64,000 bases of DNA. Source: Methylobacterium sp. GTDB lineage: Bacteria > Pseudomonadota > Alphaproteobacteria > Rhizobiales > Beijerinckiaceae. The DNA is taken from NCBI GenBank assembly GCA_020253445.1, contig JADCBP010000008.1, positions 200,119 through 264,118 on the forward strand. The letters are read 5' to 3'. This document shows positions 34,706 through 43,562 of this stretch, one piece after another; positions within the stretch are counted from its first letter, which is position 1, and every line of letters starts with the position of its first letter. Under the pieces are notes generated by a model. The model did not search any database, was not told the origin of the DNA, and saw only the letters and a list, made by a program, of their open reading frames with translations. A program made the translations under genes and the position numbers.

Positions 34706-36169
34706 TCAGCCGTGCTTCACGACAAGGGTTTTGAGCGCGCCGAATTCATAGAGCGCCTCGAAACCCTTCTCGCGGCCATGGCCGGATTTCTTCATGCCGC
34801 CGAAGGGCAGTTCGATGCCGCCGCCCGCGCCATAGCCATTCACGAAGAGCTGGCCCGCGCGCACCTTGCGCGCGACGCGGATCGCGCGGCTGCCGTCGCC
34901 CGACCAGACGCCCGCGACGAGGCCGTAATCCGTGCCGTTGGCGAGACGGATCGCCTCCTCCTCGCTGTCAAACGGCATGGCCGCGAGCACGGGGCCGAAC
35001 ACTTCGAGCTGCGCGAGCTCGGAGGCGGGGTTCACCTCGTGGTAGATCGTGGGCCGCACATAGAAGCCATCGGCCGGCGTGTTGCTGGCGATCTGCCCCT
35101 GCGCGAGGATGCGCGCGCCGTCACGCTCCGCCCGCTCGAGCATCGCGCCGATGCGGCTCTTCTGGCCGGCACTGATGACCGGGCCCAGATCGAGATCCAT
35201 CTCGGGCGTGCCGGCGCGGATCTGCTCGAAGCGCAGCTTCAGGTCCGCCATGAACCTGTCCCAGATGCGCCGTTCCACGAGCACGCGCGATCCGGCCGAG
35301 CAGGTCTGGCCGGCATTCTGCACGATGGCCGCCGCGACGGATTGCACCGCCGCGCCGAGATCGGCATCGCCGAACACGATCTGCGGGGATTTTCCACCGA
35401 GTTCGAGCGTGCAGCCGATATGGTTCTTTGCGGCCGCGATCTGGATCAGCGTGCCGACTTCCGGGCTCCCCGTGAACGAGATGAAATCGATGCCGCGATG
35501 GTTGGAGAGCGCAGCACCGGCTTCCTCGCCGAGACCCGGCACGACATTGATCGCGCCTTCGGGGAAACCCGCCTCGGCCGCGAGTTCGGCGAGGCGCAGC
35601 GGCACCATGCAGGCCTCCTCCGCAGGCTTGATGACGGTGGCATTGCCCATGGCGAGCGCGGGGGCCACGGTGCGCCCGAACATCTGGCCCGGATAGTTCC
35701 ACGGAATGATATGGGCCGTGACGCCCAAAGGCTCATAGAGCGTGTTGACGAGGAACCCTTCGAGAAAGGGAATCGTGTCGCCATGCACCTTGTCGGCGGC
35801 GCCGCCATAATACTCGAAATAGCGGCTGATCGCGACGATATCGGCGCGGGCCTGTTTCAGCGGCTTGCCGGTATCGCGCGCCTCCAGCAGCGCCAGTTCC
35901 TCGAAATGGTCGTCGACAAGGCGCGAGAGCCGCATCAGCAATCGGCCGCGCTCGGTGGCGCTCAGGCGGCCCCAGGCGCCGGTTTCCAAAGCCGCGCGGG
36001 CCGCCGCCACGGCGAGGTTGATATCCTCGGCGTTGCCCGCTCCGATGGCCGCGAAGGGCTGGCCATCGGCGGGCGCAATCATCGGGATCGACTTGCCCGA
36101 TTTCGAGGGCTGCCAGCGATTGTTGATGAAGACACCCTTGGCGGCTTCCATGCGCGGGATCTGGTTCAT
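34706..36169 (-). CDS. NAD(P)-dependent aldehyde dehydrogenase
   Basis: 487 residues. Asn158 (PWNYPG), Glu256 (ELGGKSP) and catalytic Cys290 (GQTCSAG) are intact. The IELPFGGMKKSGHGREKGFEAL C-terminal motif is typical of class 1/2-like enzymes. Lactaldehyde or another short aldehyde released by the neighbouring DapA-type aldolase is a reasonable substrate guess. Divergent from the aldolase operon and 56 bp before the SDR, with which it probably forms an operon. Confidence 0.9.
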   Translation of the reverse strand: MNQIPRMEAAKGVFINNRWQPSKSGKSIPMIAPADGQPFAAIGAGNAEDINLAVAAARAALETGAWGRLSATERGRLLMRLSRLVDDHFEELALLEARDTGKPLKQARADIVAISRYFEYYGGAADKVHGDTIPFLEGFLVNTLYEPLGVTAHIIPWNYPGQMFGRTVAPALAMGNATVIKPAEEACMVPLRLAELAAEAGFPEGAINVVPGLGEEAGAALSNHRGIDFISFTGSPEVGTLIQIAAAKNHIGCTLELGGKSPQIVFGDADLGAAVQSVAAAIVQNAGQTCSAGSRVLVERRIWDRFMADLKLRFEQIRAGTPEMDLDLGPVISAGQKSRIGAMLERAERDGARILAQGQIASNTPADGFYVRPTIYHEVNPASELAQLEVFGPVLAAMPFDSEEEAIRLANGTDYGLVAGVWSGDGSRAIRVARKVRAGQLFVNGYGAGGGIELPFGGMKKSGHGREKGFEALYEFGALKTLVVKHG

Positions 36170-36347
36170 TCTCGGTCTCCGGGATGGCGCGACCGCAAGG
36201 GCGATCGCGCAAGGATTCGGGAGTGGGCGCTCCGTTCAGGGCAGCATCCTCCAAGGGGCGGGAAAAGTCAGCCCCGGCGATCGTCCGGAGGTGAAATCCC
36301 CGATCGCGGCCAGGCGCGCCTGCGCCGGCGGCCCGCCGGGCGTGATC

Positions 36348-36400
36348 AGCACAAGAGGGGGCAGCACAAGAGGGGGGAGGCACAAGAGGGGGAGGCAAGG
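36348..36400. repeat. Three-copy CACAAGAGGGGG tandem repeat
   Basis: CACAAGAGGGGG-type units start at 36350, 36365 and 36381 (periods 15 and 16) in the 342-bp gap between the divergent aldehyde dehydrogenase and aldolase genes. No coding role is seen. The rest of 36170-36456 shows nothing else recognisable. Confidence 0.85.
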
Positions 36401-36456
36401 CCATCGAGCCTGGACACCACCGCCCAAGCATGCCGAGATGCGCTAACATGTTACTC

Positions 36457-36482
36457 TTGACAGAGTGAACTGATCAGTAAGA
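36457..36482 (+). promoter_or_regulatory. Promoter with palindromic operator upstream of the aldolase operon
   Basis: TTGACA (36457-36462) is a consensus -35. A TAAGAT-like -10 follows at 36478-36483 with a 15-bp spacer, or AGATCT at 17 bp. The perfect dyad ACTGATCAGT (36469-36478) fills the spacer and would be masked by a repressor. The GntR gene two genes downstream is the obvious candidate. Function is inferred from position. Confidence 0.5.
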
Positions 36483-36511
36483 TCTTTGCGTGCGGCGAGA
36501 GGAGAAACGGC

Positions 36512-37423
36512 ATGGCGAAATCGGGCAAGGCTGGCGGGATCGGGCTCAACTGCGCCTTGTCCACGCCCTTCTCCAGGGATGGCCGCATCGATCTTTCGCG
36601 CCTCGTGAAGCAGGGCCGCTGGGTTCTCGACAATGGCTGCGATGGCTTCACGCTCTTCGGGACAACAGGCGAGGGCGCTTCCCTGAGCGTGGCCGAGCGC
36701 TATCAGGCCCTGGGGGCGGTTGCCGCCTCGGGCATCGAGATGGGCACGAAGGTGCTCGCGGGCGTCTCCGCGGCGACCATCGAGGATACGGTAGCGCAGG
36801 CCCGCGCCGGTTATGAGATGGGCTGCCGCGGTTTGCTGCTGGCGCCGCCCTTCTATTTTGCCCATGCCAGCGATGACGGGCTTTTCCGCTTCTTTTCGGC
36901 CGGCTTCGAGAGGCTGGGTGGCGATCTGCGCGACGTCGTTCTCTACCACATCCCCGGCATGACCCGGAACGGGCTCTCGATCGAACTCACCTTGCGGCTG
37001 GCGGAAGCCTTTCCGGGAGCGATCATCGGCATCAAGGATTCGAATGGCGATTGGGAGGAGACCGAGCAGCGCCTGAAGGCGCTGAAGGGCATGCAGGTTC
37101 TGGTGGGCGACGAGCGCCACCTGGCGCGCGCCGTGCGGAAGGGCGGGGCGGGCAGCATCTGCGGCCTCGCCAATATCGCGCCCGATCTGCTGCGTCCGCT
37201 CGCGCATGAGGGCAAGGAAGAGCCCCGCGTCAACGCGATGGTCGAGGCCATTCTCGGCTATTCCTTCATGTCCGCGATCAAGGCGATGATCGGCGAGCGC
37301 GAGGGCGACCCGGCCTGGCGCGCGATGCGACCGCCGCTCGATCCGTTCACCCCGGCGCAGACACGCAAGCTCGCCGGAGCGCTTGCCGCCATTCGTGCGA
37401 ATGGCGCGGAAAAGGCGGCCTGA
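36512..37423 (+). CDS. DapA/NanA-family aldolase or synthase
   Basis: 303 residues, TIM barrel of the dihydrodipicolinate synthase superfamily. TTGEG at 51-55, Tyr145 (LYHIPGM) and Schiff-base Lys175 (IGIKDSNGD) are present. Members outside lysine synthesis are 2-keto-3-deoxy-sugar-acid aldolases, acylneuraminate lyases or keto-acid dehydratases. Linked sugar-oxidation genes make a 2-keto-3-deoxy acid aldolase releasing pyruvate the best guess. It starts the operon that includes GntR, TRAP transporter and sugar enzymes. Confidence 0.85.
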   Translation: MAKSGKAGGIGLNCALSTPFSRDGRIDLSRLVKQGRWVLDNGCDGFTLFGTTGEGASLSVAERYQALGAVAASGIEMGTKVLAGVSAATIEDTVAQARAGYEMGCRGLLLAPPFYFAHASDDGLFRFFSAGFERLGGDLRDVVLYHIPGMTRNGLSIELTLRLAEAFPGAIIGIKDSNGDWEETEQRLKALKGMQVLVGDERHLARAVRKGGAGSICGLANIAPDLLRPLAHEGKEEPRVNAMVEAILGYSFMSAIKAMIGEREGDPAWRAMRPPLDPFTPAQTRKLAGALAAIRANGAEKAA

Positions 37424-37424
37424 A

Positions 37425-38081
37425 ATGGCGCTGAACCCGGTGAAGCTGCGCGACAAGGCCTATGACAGCTTTACCGAGCGCCTGCTCGCGCGCGACATCA
37501 AGCCGGGACAGTTCGTCTCGCAGCGCGAGCTGGTCGAGATGACCGGCATGACGCTCGGCGCCATTCGCGAGCTGATCCCCCGGCTCGAGGCAGAGGGACT
37601 GGTCACCACCGTGCCCCAGCGCGGCATGCAGATCGCGCATGTGGATCTGAACCTCATCCGCAATGCCTACCAGTTCCGCCTGTTCCTGGAGAGCCAGGCC
37701 ACGGCGCTTTTCGCGGTGAACCGCAGTGACGAAGCCATCGCGCGGCTGCGCGCCTCGCATGAAGCGATCATCGCTCGGGCGGAAGCGGGCGAGCGCGAGA
37801 GCCTGATCGCGGATGCGGAAGCCACGGATCGCAACCTGCATGAGGCGATCATCGATCATCTCGAGAACGACATCGTTTCCAAGGCGTTCCGGGTCAACTG
37901 GATCAAGATCAAGCTGATCCGCCAGAACGAGACCAAGCTCTATGCCGAACTGGTGATCCCCGTGATGCGGGACCACCTGAAGGTCATCGAGGCCATCGAA
38001 AGGCGGGATGCGGAAGGGGCGGTTCTGGCCATGACCGCGCATATCAGTGCCTCGCGCGCCCGCGCCATCGATATGGGTTGA
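37425..38081 (+). CDS. GntR-family regulator (FadR/FCD subfamily)
   Basis: 218 residues. Winged-helix domain: LLARDIKPGQFVSQRELVEMTGMTLGAIRELIPRLEAEGLVTTVPQRGMQI. The FCD helical domain holds candidate metal/ligand residues, including Asp and His in EATDRNLHEAIIDH and the His in RDHLKVIEAI and MTAHI. It begins one base after the aldolase stop. Probably senses a sugar-acid intermediate and acts at the palindrome 36469-36478. Confidence 0.88.
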   Translation: MALNPVKLRDKAYDSFTERLLARDIKPGQFVSQRELVEMTGMTLGAIRELIPRLEAEGLVTTVPQRGMQIAHVDLNLIRNAYQFRLFLESQATALFAVNRSDEAIARLRASHEAIIARAEAGERESLIADAEATDRNLHEAIIDHLENDIVSKAFRVNWIKIKLIRQNETKLYAELVIPVMRDHLKVIEAIERRDAEGAVLAMTAHISASRARAIDMG

Positions 38082-38151
38082 GAAGGGGGCCAATCCGGCC
38101 AGCGCCGCAAAGCTCGAAAACGGGATGGCGCCGAACAAGAGGGAGGAGACC

Positions 38152-39147
38152 ATGACCACAGGATTCCATCGTCGTCACATCCTCGCCGGAGCGGCAGGGC
38201 TCGCGGGCGGGCTGGCCATGCCGGCCGTTCTGCGCGCGCAGGCCATCGTGATCCGCTGGGGCGAATTGCTCGCGGCCACGCATCCGCAGGTGCAGATGGT
38301 CCAGCGCATCTCGGCCGATGTGAAAGCGAAGACCAATGGCCGCATCGATATCCAGGTCTTTCCCGGCGGCCAGCTCGGCTCCGGCAAGGACATGATGGAA
38401 TCGGTTTCGGCCGGCGCGCTGCAATTCACCACCGATGGCGCGGGCGCGCTGGGTGCCTTTCTGCCGGCGCTGACGCTGGTGGAAGCGCCCTATCTCTGGC
38501 GCGACGCGGCCCATCTCGCCAAGGTGAAGGACGCGCCGATCTTCGCCAGGATGAACGAGGAACTCGCCACCAGGCGTGGCATGCGCATGCTGAACGTGAC
38601 CTATTACGGAAAGCGCCATCTCACCACCGGCACGAAGAATGTGAAGACCCCGGCCGACATGGTCGGCTTCAAGCTGCGCGTGCCGCCGGTGGATGTGTTC
38701 CAGGCCATGGCCGATGCCTGGGGCGCCAGGGCGACGCCGATCGCCTTCCCGGAACTCTACCTCGCCTTGAGCCAGGGCGCGGTGGACGGGCAGGAGAACC
38801 CGCTGCCGACCATCCAGTCCGGCAAGTTCTTCGAGGTGCAGAAATTCCTCGTGCTCACCGAGCACATCATCACCCCGCGCATGATCATCGTGAATGATGC
38901 CTTCTGGAAGGGCCTGCCGGGGGCGGATCGCTCGCTGCTGCAGGCGGCCTTCGACGAGGGCGCGGCCTGGCAGGACAAGGAACTGCTCTTGCAGGAGGCG
39001 GGCCTCGTCGATACGCTCAAGAAGGCGGGGATGACGGTGGTCGAGCCGGATCTCGAGATGTGGCGCAAGCCGGTTCTCGCCACGGTTCCGGCGAAGTTCG
39101 AAAGCCGCTGGGGCAAGGGCTCGTTCGAGGCGCTGAAGGCGCTCTGA
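38152..39147 (+). CDS. TRAP transporter substrate-binding protein (DctP type)
   Basis: 331 residues. Twin-arginine-like/Sec signal 1-29 (RRHILAGAAGLAGGLAMPAVLRAQ). The mature DctP fold includes FPGGQLGSGKDMMESVSAGALQF and KLRVPPVDVFQAMADAWGARATPIAFPELYLALSQGAVDGQENPL, containing the conserved Arg that binds the ligand carboxylate. ATG at 38152 follows GGGAGGAG. It delivers an organic acid or sugar acid to the DctQM permease. Confidence 0.92.
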   Translation: MTTGFHRRHILAGAAGLAGGLAMPAVLRAQAIVIRWGELLAATHPQVQMVQRISADVKAKTNGRIDIQVFPGGQLGSGKDMMESVSAGALQFTTDGAGALGAFLPALTLVEAPYLWRDAAHLAKVKDAPIFARMNEELATRRGMRMLNVTYYGKRHLTTGTKNVKTPADMVGFKLRVPPVDVFQAMADAWGARATPIAFPELYLALSQGAVDGQENPLPTIQSGKFFEVQKFLVLTEHIITPRMIIVNDAFWKGLPGADRSLLQAAFDEGAAWQDKELLLQEAGLVDTLKKAGMTVVEPDLEMWRKPVLATVPAKFESRWGKGSFEALKAL

Positions 39148-39196
39148 GTGCCGATTTCGCGAACTCCCCCGCTTCAGCTGCGGGGGAGGAGGGGTC

Positions 39197-39694
39197 ATGT
39201 CAGGCATTTCCCGATTTCTCGATCATGCCTTGCGGGTGCTGGCGCTGCTGCTCACGCTGGCCTTGCTCGCCTCAGTGGTCATCGGCGTCGCCATGCGCGC
39301 GATCAACCATCCGGTCGCGTGGTCAGACGAGGCTGCGCAATATCTGCTGGTCTGGACCGGCTTCACCGGCTGGATGATCGCTGCCCGCCGCAACAGCCAT
39401 ATCCGCATCACCATGCTGCAGGGCTTCCTGCCGCATGCCCTGCGGCGGGTGGGTGAAACGATCGTCCAGCTTGCGCTTGTGGGGTTCTGCCTGGCGCTGA
39501 TCTGGTGGGGCTGGCCGCTCATCGGCCGCAACTGGGATATCGACTGGGTCTCGCTTCCCCTGTCGGCCGGGTTGCTCTATCTGCCGGTGCCTTTCGTGGC
39601 CCTGGTCGTTTCTGCGCAGGCGCTCCTCGCCATCGGCGAGGTCTGGCGCGGTGAGACCTTCGATGAACCCGAGGCGGGAGGGCAGCCGCTGTGA
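39197..39694 (+). CDS. TRAP transporter small permease (DctQ type)
   Basis: 165 residues with four membrane spans. SDEAAQYLLVWTGFTGWMIAARRNSHIRI is the conserved DctQ segment. GGGGAGGAGGGG upstream is a strong ribosome site. The stop overlaps the GTG of dctM (GTGA), indicating coupled translation of the permease pair. Confidence 0.92.
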   Translation: MSGISRFLDHALRVLALLLTLALLASVVIGVAMRAINHPVAWSDEAAQYLLVWTGFTGWMIAARRNSHIRITMLQGFLPHALRRVGETIVQLALVGFCLALIWWGWPLIGRNWDIDWVSLPLSAGLLYLPVPFVALVVSAQALLAIGEVWRGETFDEPEAGGQPL

Positions 39695-40977
39695 CCGCCA
39701 CGATGGGCTGGATCATCCTCGGCTGGGTCGGGGCCATGCTCGCGGGCGTGCCGCTCTTTGCCTCGATGGGGCTCGCGAGCTTCGCCTTCGTCTGGTTTGC
39801 CGGCATCCCTGCCGGCATCGTGCCGCAGAAGGTGGCGCAGGCCGCGAATTCCTTCCCCCTGCTTGCGGCACCGCTCTTCATCCTCATGGGCAACATCATG
39901 AATTCCGGCGGCGTGACCGACCGGATCTTCGCCTTTGCCACGGCCTGCGTCGGCTGGCTGCGTGGCGGCTTGTGCCATGCGAACATCCTCGCGAGCGTCA
40001 TCTTCGCCGGCATGTCGGGCTCGGCCGTGGCCGATGCGGGGGGCGTCGGCACGCTCGAGATCAAGGCGATGAAGGACGAGGGCTACGATCCCGAGACTGC
40101 GGCGGCCATCACGGCGGCCTCCGCCACGATCGGGCCGATCATCCCGCCCTCGCTGCCGATGGTGATCTATGGCGTTTCCGCCGATGTCTCGATCGGCGGG
40201 CTGTTCCTCGCGGGCATCATTCCCGGCCTGCTGATGGCGCTGGCGCTGATGCTGATGGTGACGGAAGTGGCCCGGCGGCGCAACATGCCGCGCCATCCGT
40301 TCCCCGGCCTTGGCGAGGTGTGGGTGGCCTACAAGCGCGCGCATTGGGCGCTGATGACGCCGGTGATCCTGTTCGGCGGGATGATCGCGGGCTGGTTCAC
40401 GCCCACGGAAGCGGCCGGCGTGGCGACGGTCTATGCGCTGATCCTCGGGCTTTTCGTCTATGGCGATCTCAACCTGAAGGATCTGCCGAAACTCGTTGAA
40501 GATACCGTGGAAACGACCGGCGTCGTGCTGGCGCTGGTGATGACCGCCGCCGCCCTGGGCTGGTGCCTCTCCATCTCGCGCATTCCGCAGACCGTGGGTC
40601 CGATGATCGTGGAATGGGTGGGCAATCCGCTGATGTTCCTGCTCGCGGTGAACATCCTGCTGCTCCTCGTCGGCTGCTTCATGGAAGCGCTGGCCGCGAT
40701 GCTGATCCTCATCCCGATTCTCGTGCCGGCTGCCGCGCAGTTCGGCATCGACCCCATTCAGTTCGGGCTGATCTTCGTGCTGAACCTGATGATCGGCACC
40801 ATCACGCCGCCGGTCGGTGTCGTGCTGTTCGTCACGGCAAGGATCGCGAATATCTCGTTTGAGTCGATGAGCCGCGCGATCATCCCGTGGCTGATGCCGC
40901 TGATCGCCGTGCTGATCGCGATCACGCTCTGGCCGCCGCTCACCACCTTCCTGCCGAGCCTGCTGATGGGCAAGTGA
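39691..40977 (+). CDS. TRAP transporter large permease (DctM type)
   Basis: 428 residues, about 12 spans. PLLAAPLFILMGNIMNSGGVTDRIF, MSGSAVADAGGVGTLEIKAMKDEGYDPETAAAITAASATIGPIIPPSLPMVIYG and TPPVGVVLFVTARIA are DctM hallmarks. It starts at GTG 39691 inside the dctQ stop. It couples uptake to a sodium or proton gradient. Confidence 0.94.
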   Translation: MTATMGWIILGWVGAMLAGVPLFASMGLASFAFVWFAGIPAGIVPQKVAQAANSFPLLAAPLFILMGNIMNSGGVTDRIFAFATACVGWLRGGLCHANILASVIFAGMSGSAVADAGGVGTLEIKAMKDEGYDPETAAAITAASATIGPIIPPSLPMVIYGVSADVSIGGLFLAGIIPGLLMALALMLMVTEVARRRNMPRHPFPGLGEVWVAYKRAHWALMTPVILFGGMIAGWFTPTEAAGVATVYALILGLFVYGDLNLKDLPKLVEDTVETTGVVLALVMTAAALGWCLSISRIPQTVGPMIVEWVGNPLMFLLAVNILLLLVGCFMEALAAMLILIPILVPAAAQFGIDPIQFGLIFVLNLMIGTITPPVGVVLFVTARIANISFESMSRAIIPWLMPLIAVLIAITLWPPLTTFLPSLLMGK

Positions 40978-40985
40978 GGCCAGCC

Positions 40986-41984
40986 ATGCGGATGAAATCG
41001 CTCGGCCGCTCGGGCCTGATGGTCAGCGAAATCGGCTTTGGCGCTGCCCCGATCGGCGATCTCTACGGGCTTCTCGATGACGAGGCGACCATCGCGGCGG
41101 TTGTCGCGGCGGTGGAAGCGGGGATGACCCTGATCGACACCTCGCCGCTCTACGGCCATGGGCTTTCCGAGCACCGCATCGGCACGGCCATCCGCCGCCT
41201 GGGCCGGGAGAGGCTGGTGCTGTCCACCAAGGTCGGCCGCGTGATGTCACCCGCGCGCGGCGCGTGGGACCGCGAGGGCTATGTCGGTGGCCTGCCTTTC
41301 GCAGCGACGCTCGATTACAGCCATGACGGCGCGTTGCGCTCCCTGGAGCAATCCCTCCTGCGCCTCGGCACCGACCGCATCGATATCGCGCTGATCCATG
41401 ATCTCGACCGCCGCAACCATGGCGATGCGCTCGACGGCCATGTCGAAACGGCGATCGCCGGGGCATACCGTGCCCTCTTGCGCCTGCGTGACGAAGGCGT
41501 GGTTCGCGCGATTGGCCTGGGCGTGAATGAAGCGGAAATCTGCCTGCGCCTCGCCGAAAGATGCGACATCGACTGCGTGCTTCTCGCCGGGCGCTACACT
41601 TTGTTGGATCGCAGCGCGGCGGAGGTTTTCCTGCCGCTGGCCAAGGCGCGGGGCATCGGCGTGATGCTGGGCGGGGTGTTCAATTCGGGCATTCTCGCAA
41701 CGGGCGCGATCCCCGGCGCGCGCTACGATTATGCCGAGGCTGGTCCCGATATCCGATCGAGGGTCGAGCGGATCGCGGCGATCTGCGCTGAGCATCGCGT
41801 CGCCTTGCCCGTGGCGGCGATGCATTTCGCCCGCGCCCATCCGGCCGTCTCCTCCGTGGTTCTGGGGGCGGTCGATCCGCGCGAGGTCGAGCGCAATCTC
41901 GCGGGCTGGGCGGCGGAGGTCCCCGCAAGCCTCTGGGCGGATCTCGCGGCGGCGGGGCTCATACCTGCGGCGGTGGGACCGTGA
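40986..41984 (+). CDS. Aldo/keto reductase, L-fucose/D-threo-aldose dehydrogenase-like
   Basis: 332 residues. Catalytic tetrad region: DTSPLYGHGLSEHRIG has Asp and Tyr, STKVGRVM has Lys, and IALIHDLDR has His. The sequence around LRSLEQSLLRLGTDRIDIALIHDLDRRNHG resembles D-threo-aldose 1-dehydrogenases that oxidise L-fucose to the lactone. It is followed by a lactonase-type amidohydrolase (GTGA overlap) and a FucU mutarotase, which supports a sugar 1-dehydrogenase role. Confidence 0.85.
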   Translation: MRMKSLGRSGLMVSEIGFGAAPIGDLYGLLDDEATIAAVVAAVEAGMTLIDTSPLYGHGLSEHRIGTAIRRLGRERLVLSTKVGRVMSPARGAWDREGYVGGLPFAATLDYSHDGALRSLEQSLLRLGTDRIDIALIHDLDRRNHGDALDGHVETAIAGAYRALLRLRDEGVVRAIGLGVNEAEICLRLAERCDIDCVLLAGRYTLLDRSAAEVFLPLAKARGIGVMLGGVFNSGILATGAIPGARYDYAEAGPDIRSRVERIAAICAEHRVALPVAAMHFARAHPAVSSVVLGAVDPREVERNLAGWAAEVPASLWADLAAAGLIPAAVGP

Positions 41985-42826
41985 GGATCGACAGCCACCA
42001 GCATTACTGGAGCCTCGCGCGCGGCGATTATGGCTGGCTGACCCCGGCTCTGGCGCCGATCTACCGCGATTTCGGGCCCGATGATCTTGCGCCCCTGCTG
42101 GAACGGGCAGGCATCGACCGCACCATCCTCGTGCAGGCCGCGCCGACCGAGGCCGAGACGCGTTTCATGCTGCAGGTCGCGCGCCAGACCGCGCATGTCG
42201 CGGGGGTGGTGGGCTGGGTCGATTGCGATGCGGATGAGGCCCCGGCGCGCATCGCCGCCCTTGCCCGCGACGCGCTTCTCGTGGGCCTGCGCCCGATGAT
42301 CCACGACATCCCCGATCCGGACTGGATGCTCTCGGCCAGGGTTGGGCATGCGCTCGGCGCGATGCAGGCGGAAGGGCTCGTTTTCGATGCCCTCGTGCGG
42401 CCGCGCCATCTCGCGCGGCTGCTTGTGCTGGCCGATCGGCATCCGGCCCTTCCGATCGTCATCGACCATGCCGCAAAACCGTTCATTCGGGACGGCCTGC
42501 TCGATCCGTGGCGCGCGGATATGGCGGCTTTGGCGGCGCGGCCGAATGTCATGGTGAAGCTCTCGGGGCTGGCGACCGAGGCCGGTCCGGGCTGGCAAGC
42601 GGTGGATCTCGTGCCCTATGTCACGCATCTTCTGTCGACTTTCGGGCCGGCTCGCCTGCTCTGGGGCTCGGATTGGCCCGTGCTGAACCTCGCCGGTGAT
42701 TATCTCGGCTGGGCGCAAGTGGCCCAAAGCCTGCTCGCGGCGCGCAGCGCGGATGAGCGCGAGGCGATCTTCGGCGCAAATGCCGCCCGCCTCTATCTGG
42801 CGAAACGGGGGAAACCATGCGCCTGA
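41981..42826 (+). CDS. Amidohydrolase_2 family, L-fuconolactonase-like
   Basis: 281 residues, TIM-barrel amidohydrolase. N-terminal RIDSHQHYW contains the metal-binding HxH. IVIDHAAKPFIRDG supplies a His, and LLWGSDWPVLNL supplies the catalytic Asp. This arrangement is typical of L-fuconolactonase and 2-pyrone-4,6-dicarboxylate lactonase-like enzymes. Starts at GTG within the preceding stop codon and overlaps the mutarotase gene by 10 bp. Confidence 0.85.
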   Translation: MRIDSHQHYWSLARGDYGWLTPALAPIYRDFGPDDLAPLLERAGIDRTILVQAAPTEAETRFMLQVARQTAHVAGVVGWVDCDADEAPARIAALARDALLVGLRPMIHDIPDPDWMLSARVGHALGAMQAEGLVFDALVRPRHLARLLVLADRHPALPIVIDHAAKPFIRDGLLDPWRADMAALAARPNVMVKLSGLATEAGPGWQAVDLVPYVTHLLSTFGPARLLWGSDWPVLNLAGDYLGWAQVAQSLLAARSADEREAIFGANAARLYLAKRGKPCA

Positions 42827-43257
42827 AGGGGATCGATCCGCTGCTTTCGCCGGAACTCCTGCACCTCCTTGCGAGCATGGGCCATGGCGATGATCTCGCC
42901 ATTGTTGATGCCAATCATCCGGCCGAAACGATTGCGGCGAACACGGTCACCGGCAGGCTGATCCGGTTGCCGGGCATCCGGGTCGAGGCGGCCGCGACCG
43001 CCGTGCTGACCCTGCTGCCACTCGATGATTTCACGGATGATCCCGTGCGCTTCATGCAGGTCGTGGACAAGCCGGAGGAGGTGCTGCCGGCCATGGCCGA
43101 CTTGCGGGGGGCCATCCGGTCAGCGGGTTATGCGGGCCGGTTCGTGTCGCTTGAACGCTTCGCCTTCTATGGCGCGGCGCGCGCGGCGTTCGGTATCGTC
43201 CAATGCGGGGATGCGCGCTTCTACGGCAATGTGCTGCTGCGCAAGGGCGCGATCTGA
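42817..43257 (+). CDS. RbsD/FucU-family sugar mutarotase
   Basis: 146 residues. The start LKGIDPLLSPELLHLLASMGHGDDLAIVDANHPA has the conserved His and Asp, and SLERFAFYGAARAAFGIVQCGDARFYGNVLLRKG is the FucU C-terminal motif. FucU interconverts anomers of L-fucose. Together with the previous two genes it forms mutarotase, dehydrogenase and lactonase. Last gene of the operon. Confidence 0.92.
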   Translation: MRLKGIDPLLSPELLHLLASMGHGDDLAIVDANHPAETIAANTVTGRLIRLPGIRVEAAATAVLTLLPLDDFTDDPVRFMQVVDKPEEVLPAMADLRGAIRSAGYAGRFVSLERFAFYGAARAAFGIVQCGDARFYGNVLLRKGAI

Positions 43258-43377
43258 GCGGTGCCGGCCATCAGCCCGGAAAGAGGTGCGTGAGCCCGAA
43301 GGCGAGGACCCCGCGCGAGCGCCGCAAGCCATGCGCCGATTGCCTCCGTTCGGGCTCTGCGCTTCACGGGGCCATGC

Positions 43378-43403
43378 CAGGCAATCCCCTTGCGGGATGC
43401 CTG
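43378..43403. terminator. Stem-loop in the spacer after fucU-like gene
   Basis: CAGGCA pairs with TGCCTG and TCCC with GGGA around a 5-base loop, with one bulged A. No T tract follows, so it may be a factor-dependent terminator or simply a palindrome. The remainder of 43258-43460 shows nothing coding. Confidence 0.3.
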
Positions 43404-43460
43404 CAAGAGCATTGCCCCGCCCGCTGGAGAAGCGCCGAACGGGGGTGCATGCAGAGGCGA

Positions 43461-43562
43461 GCGCAAACCGATCTGATTGAATCAGATCCTGCGCTCACTC
43501 TTCTTGTTTTCGCATCCGCTTTTTCCGCCAACCTTTATCCACTTGGCGGGCGGATGCTCTAG
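43461..43562 (-). repeat. Dispersed intergenic repeat, copy A (full length)
   Basis: Read on the minus strand it runs from AGAGCATCCG through AAGTGGATAAAGGTTGGCG to a dyad (GATCTGATTCAATCAGATC). Its inner 28 bases (43491-43518) are identical to 60708-60735 in opposite orientation, and its first part resembles 63966-64000. It also supplies the TAG stop of the BASS transporter gene. Confidence 0.85.

Noticed and set aside
34712..36460. 582-codon open frame antisense to the aldehyde dehydrogenase
   Set aside because: The translation is low-complexity and Arg/Ala-rich; the opposite strand has intact catalytic ALDH motifs.
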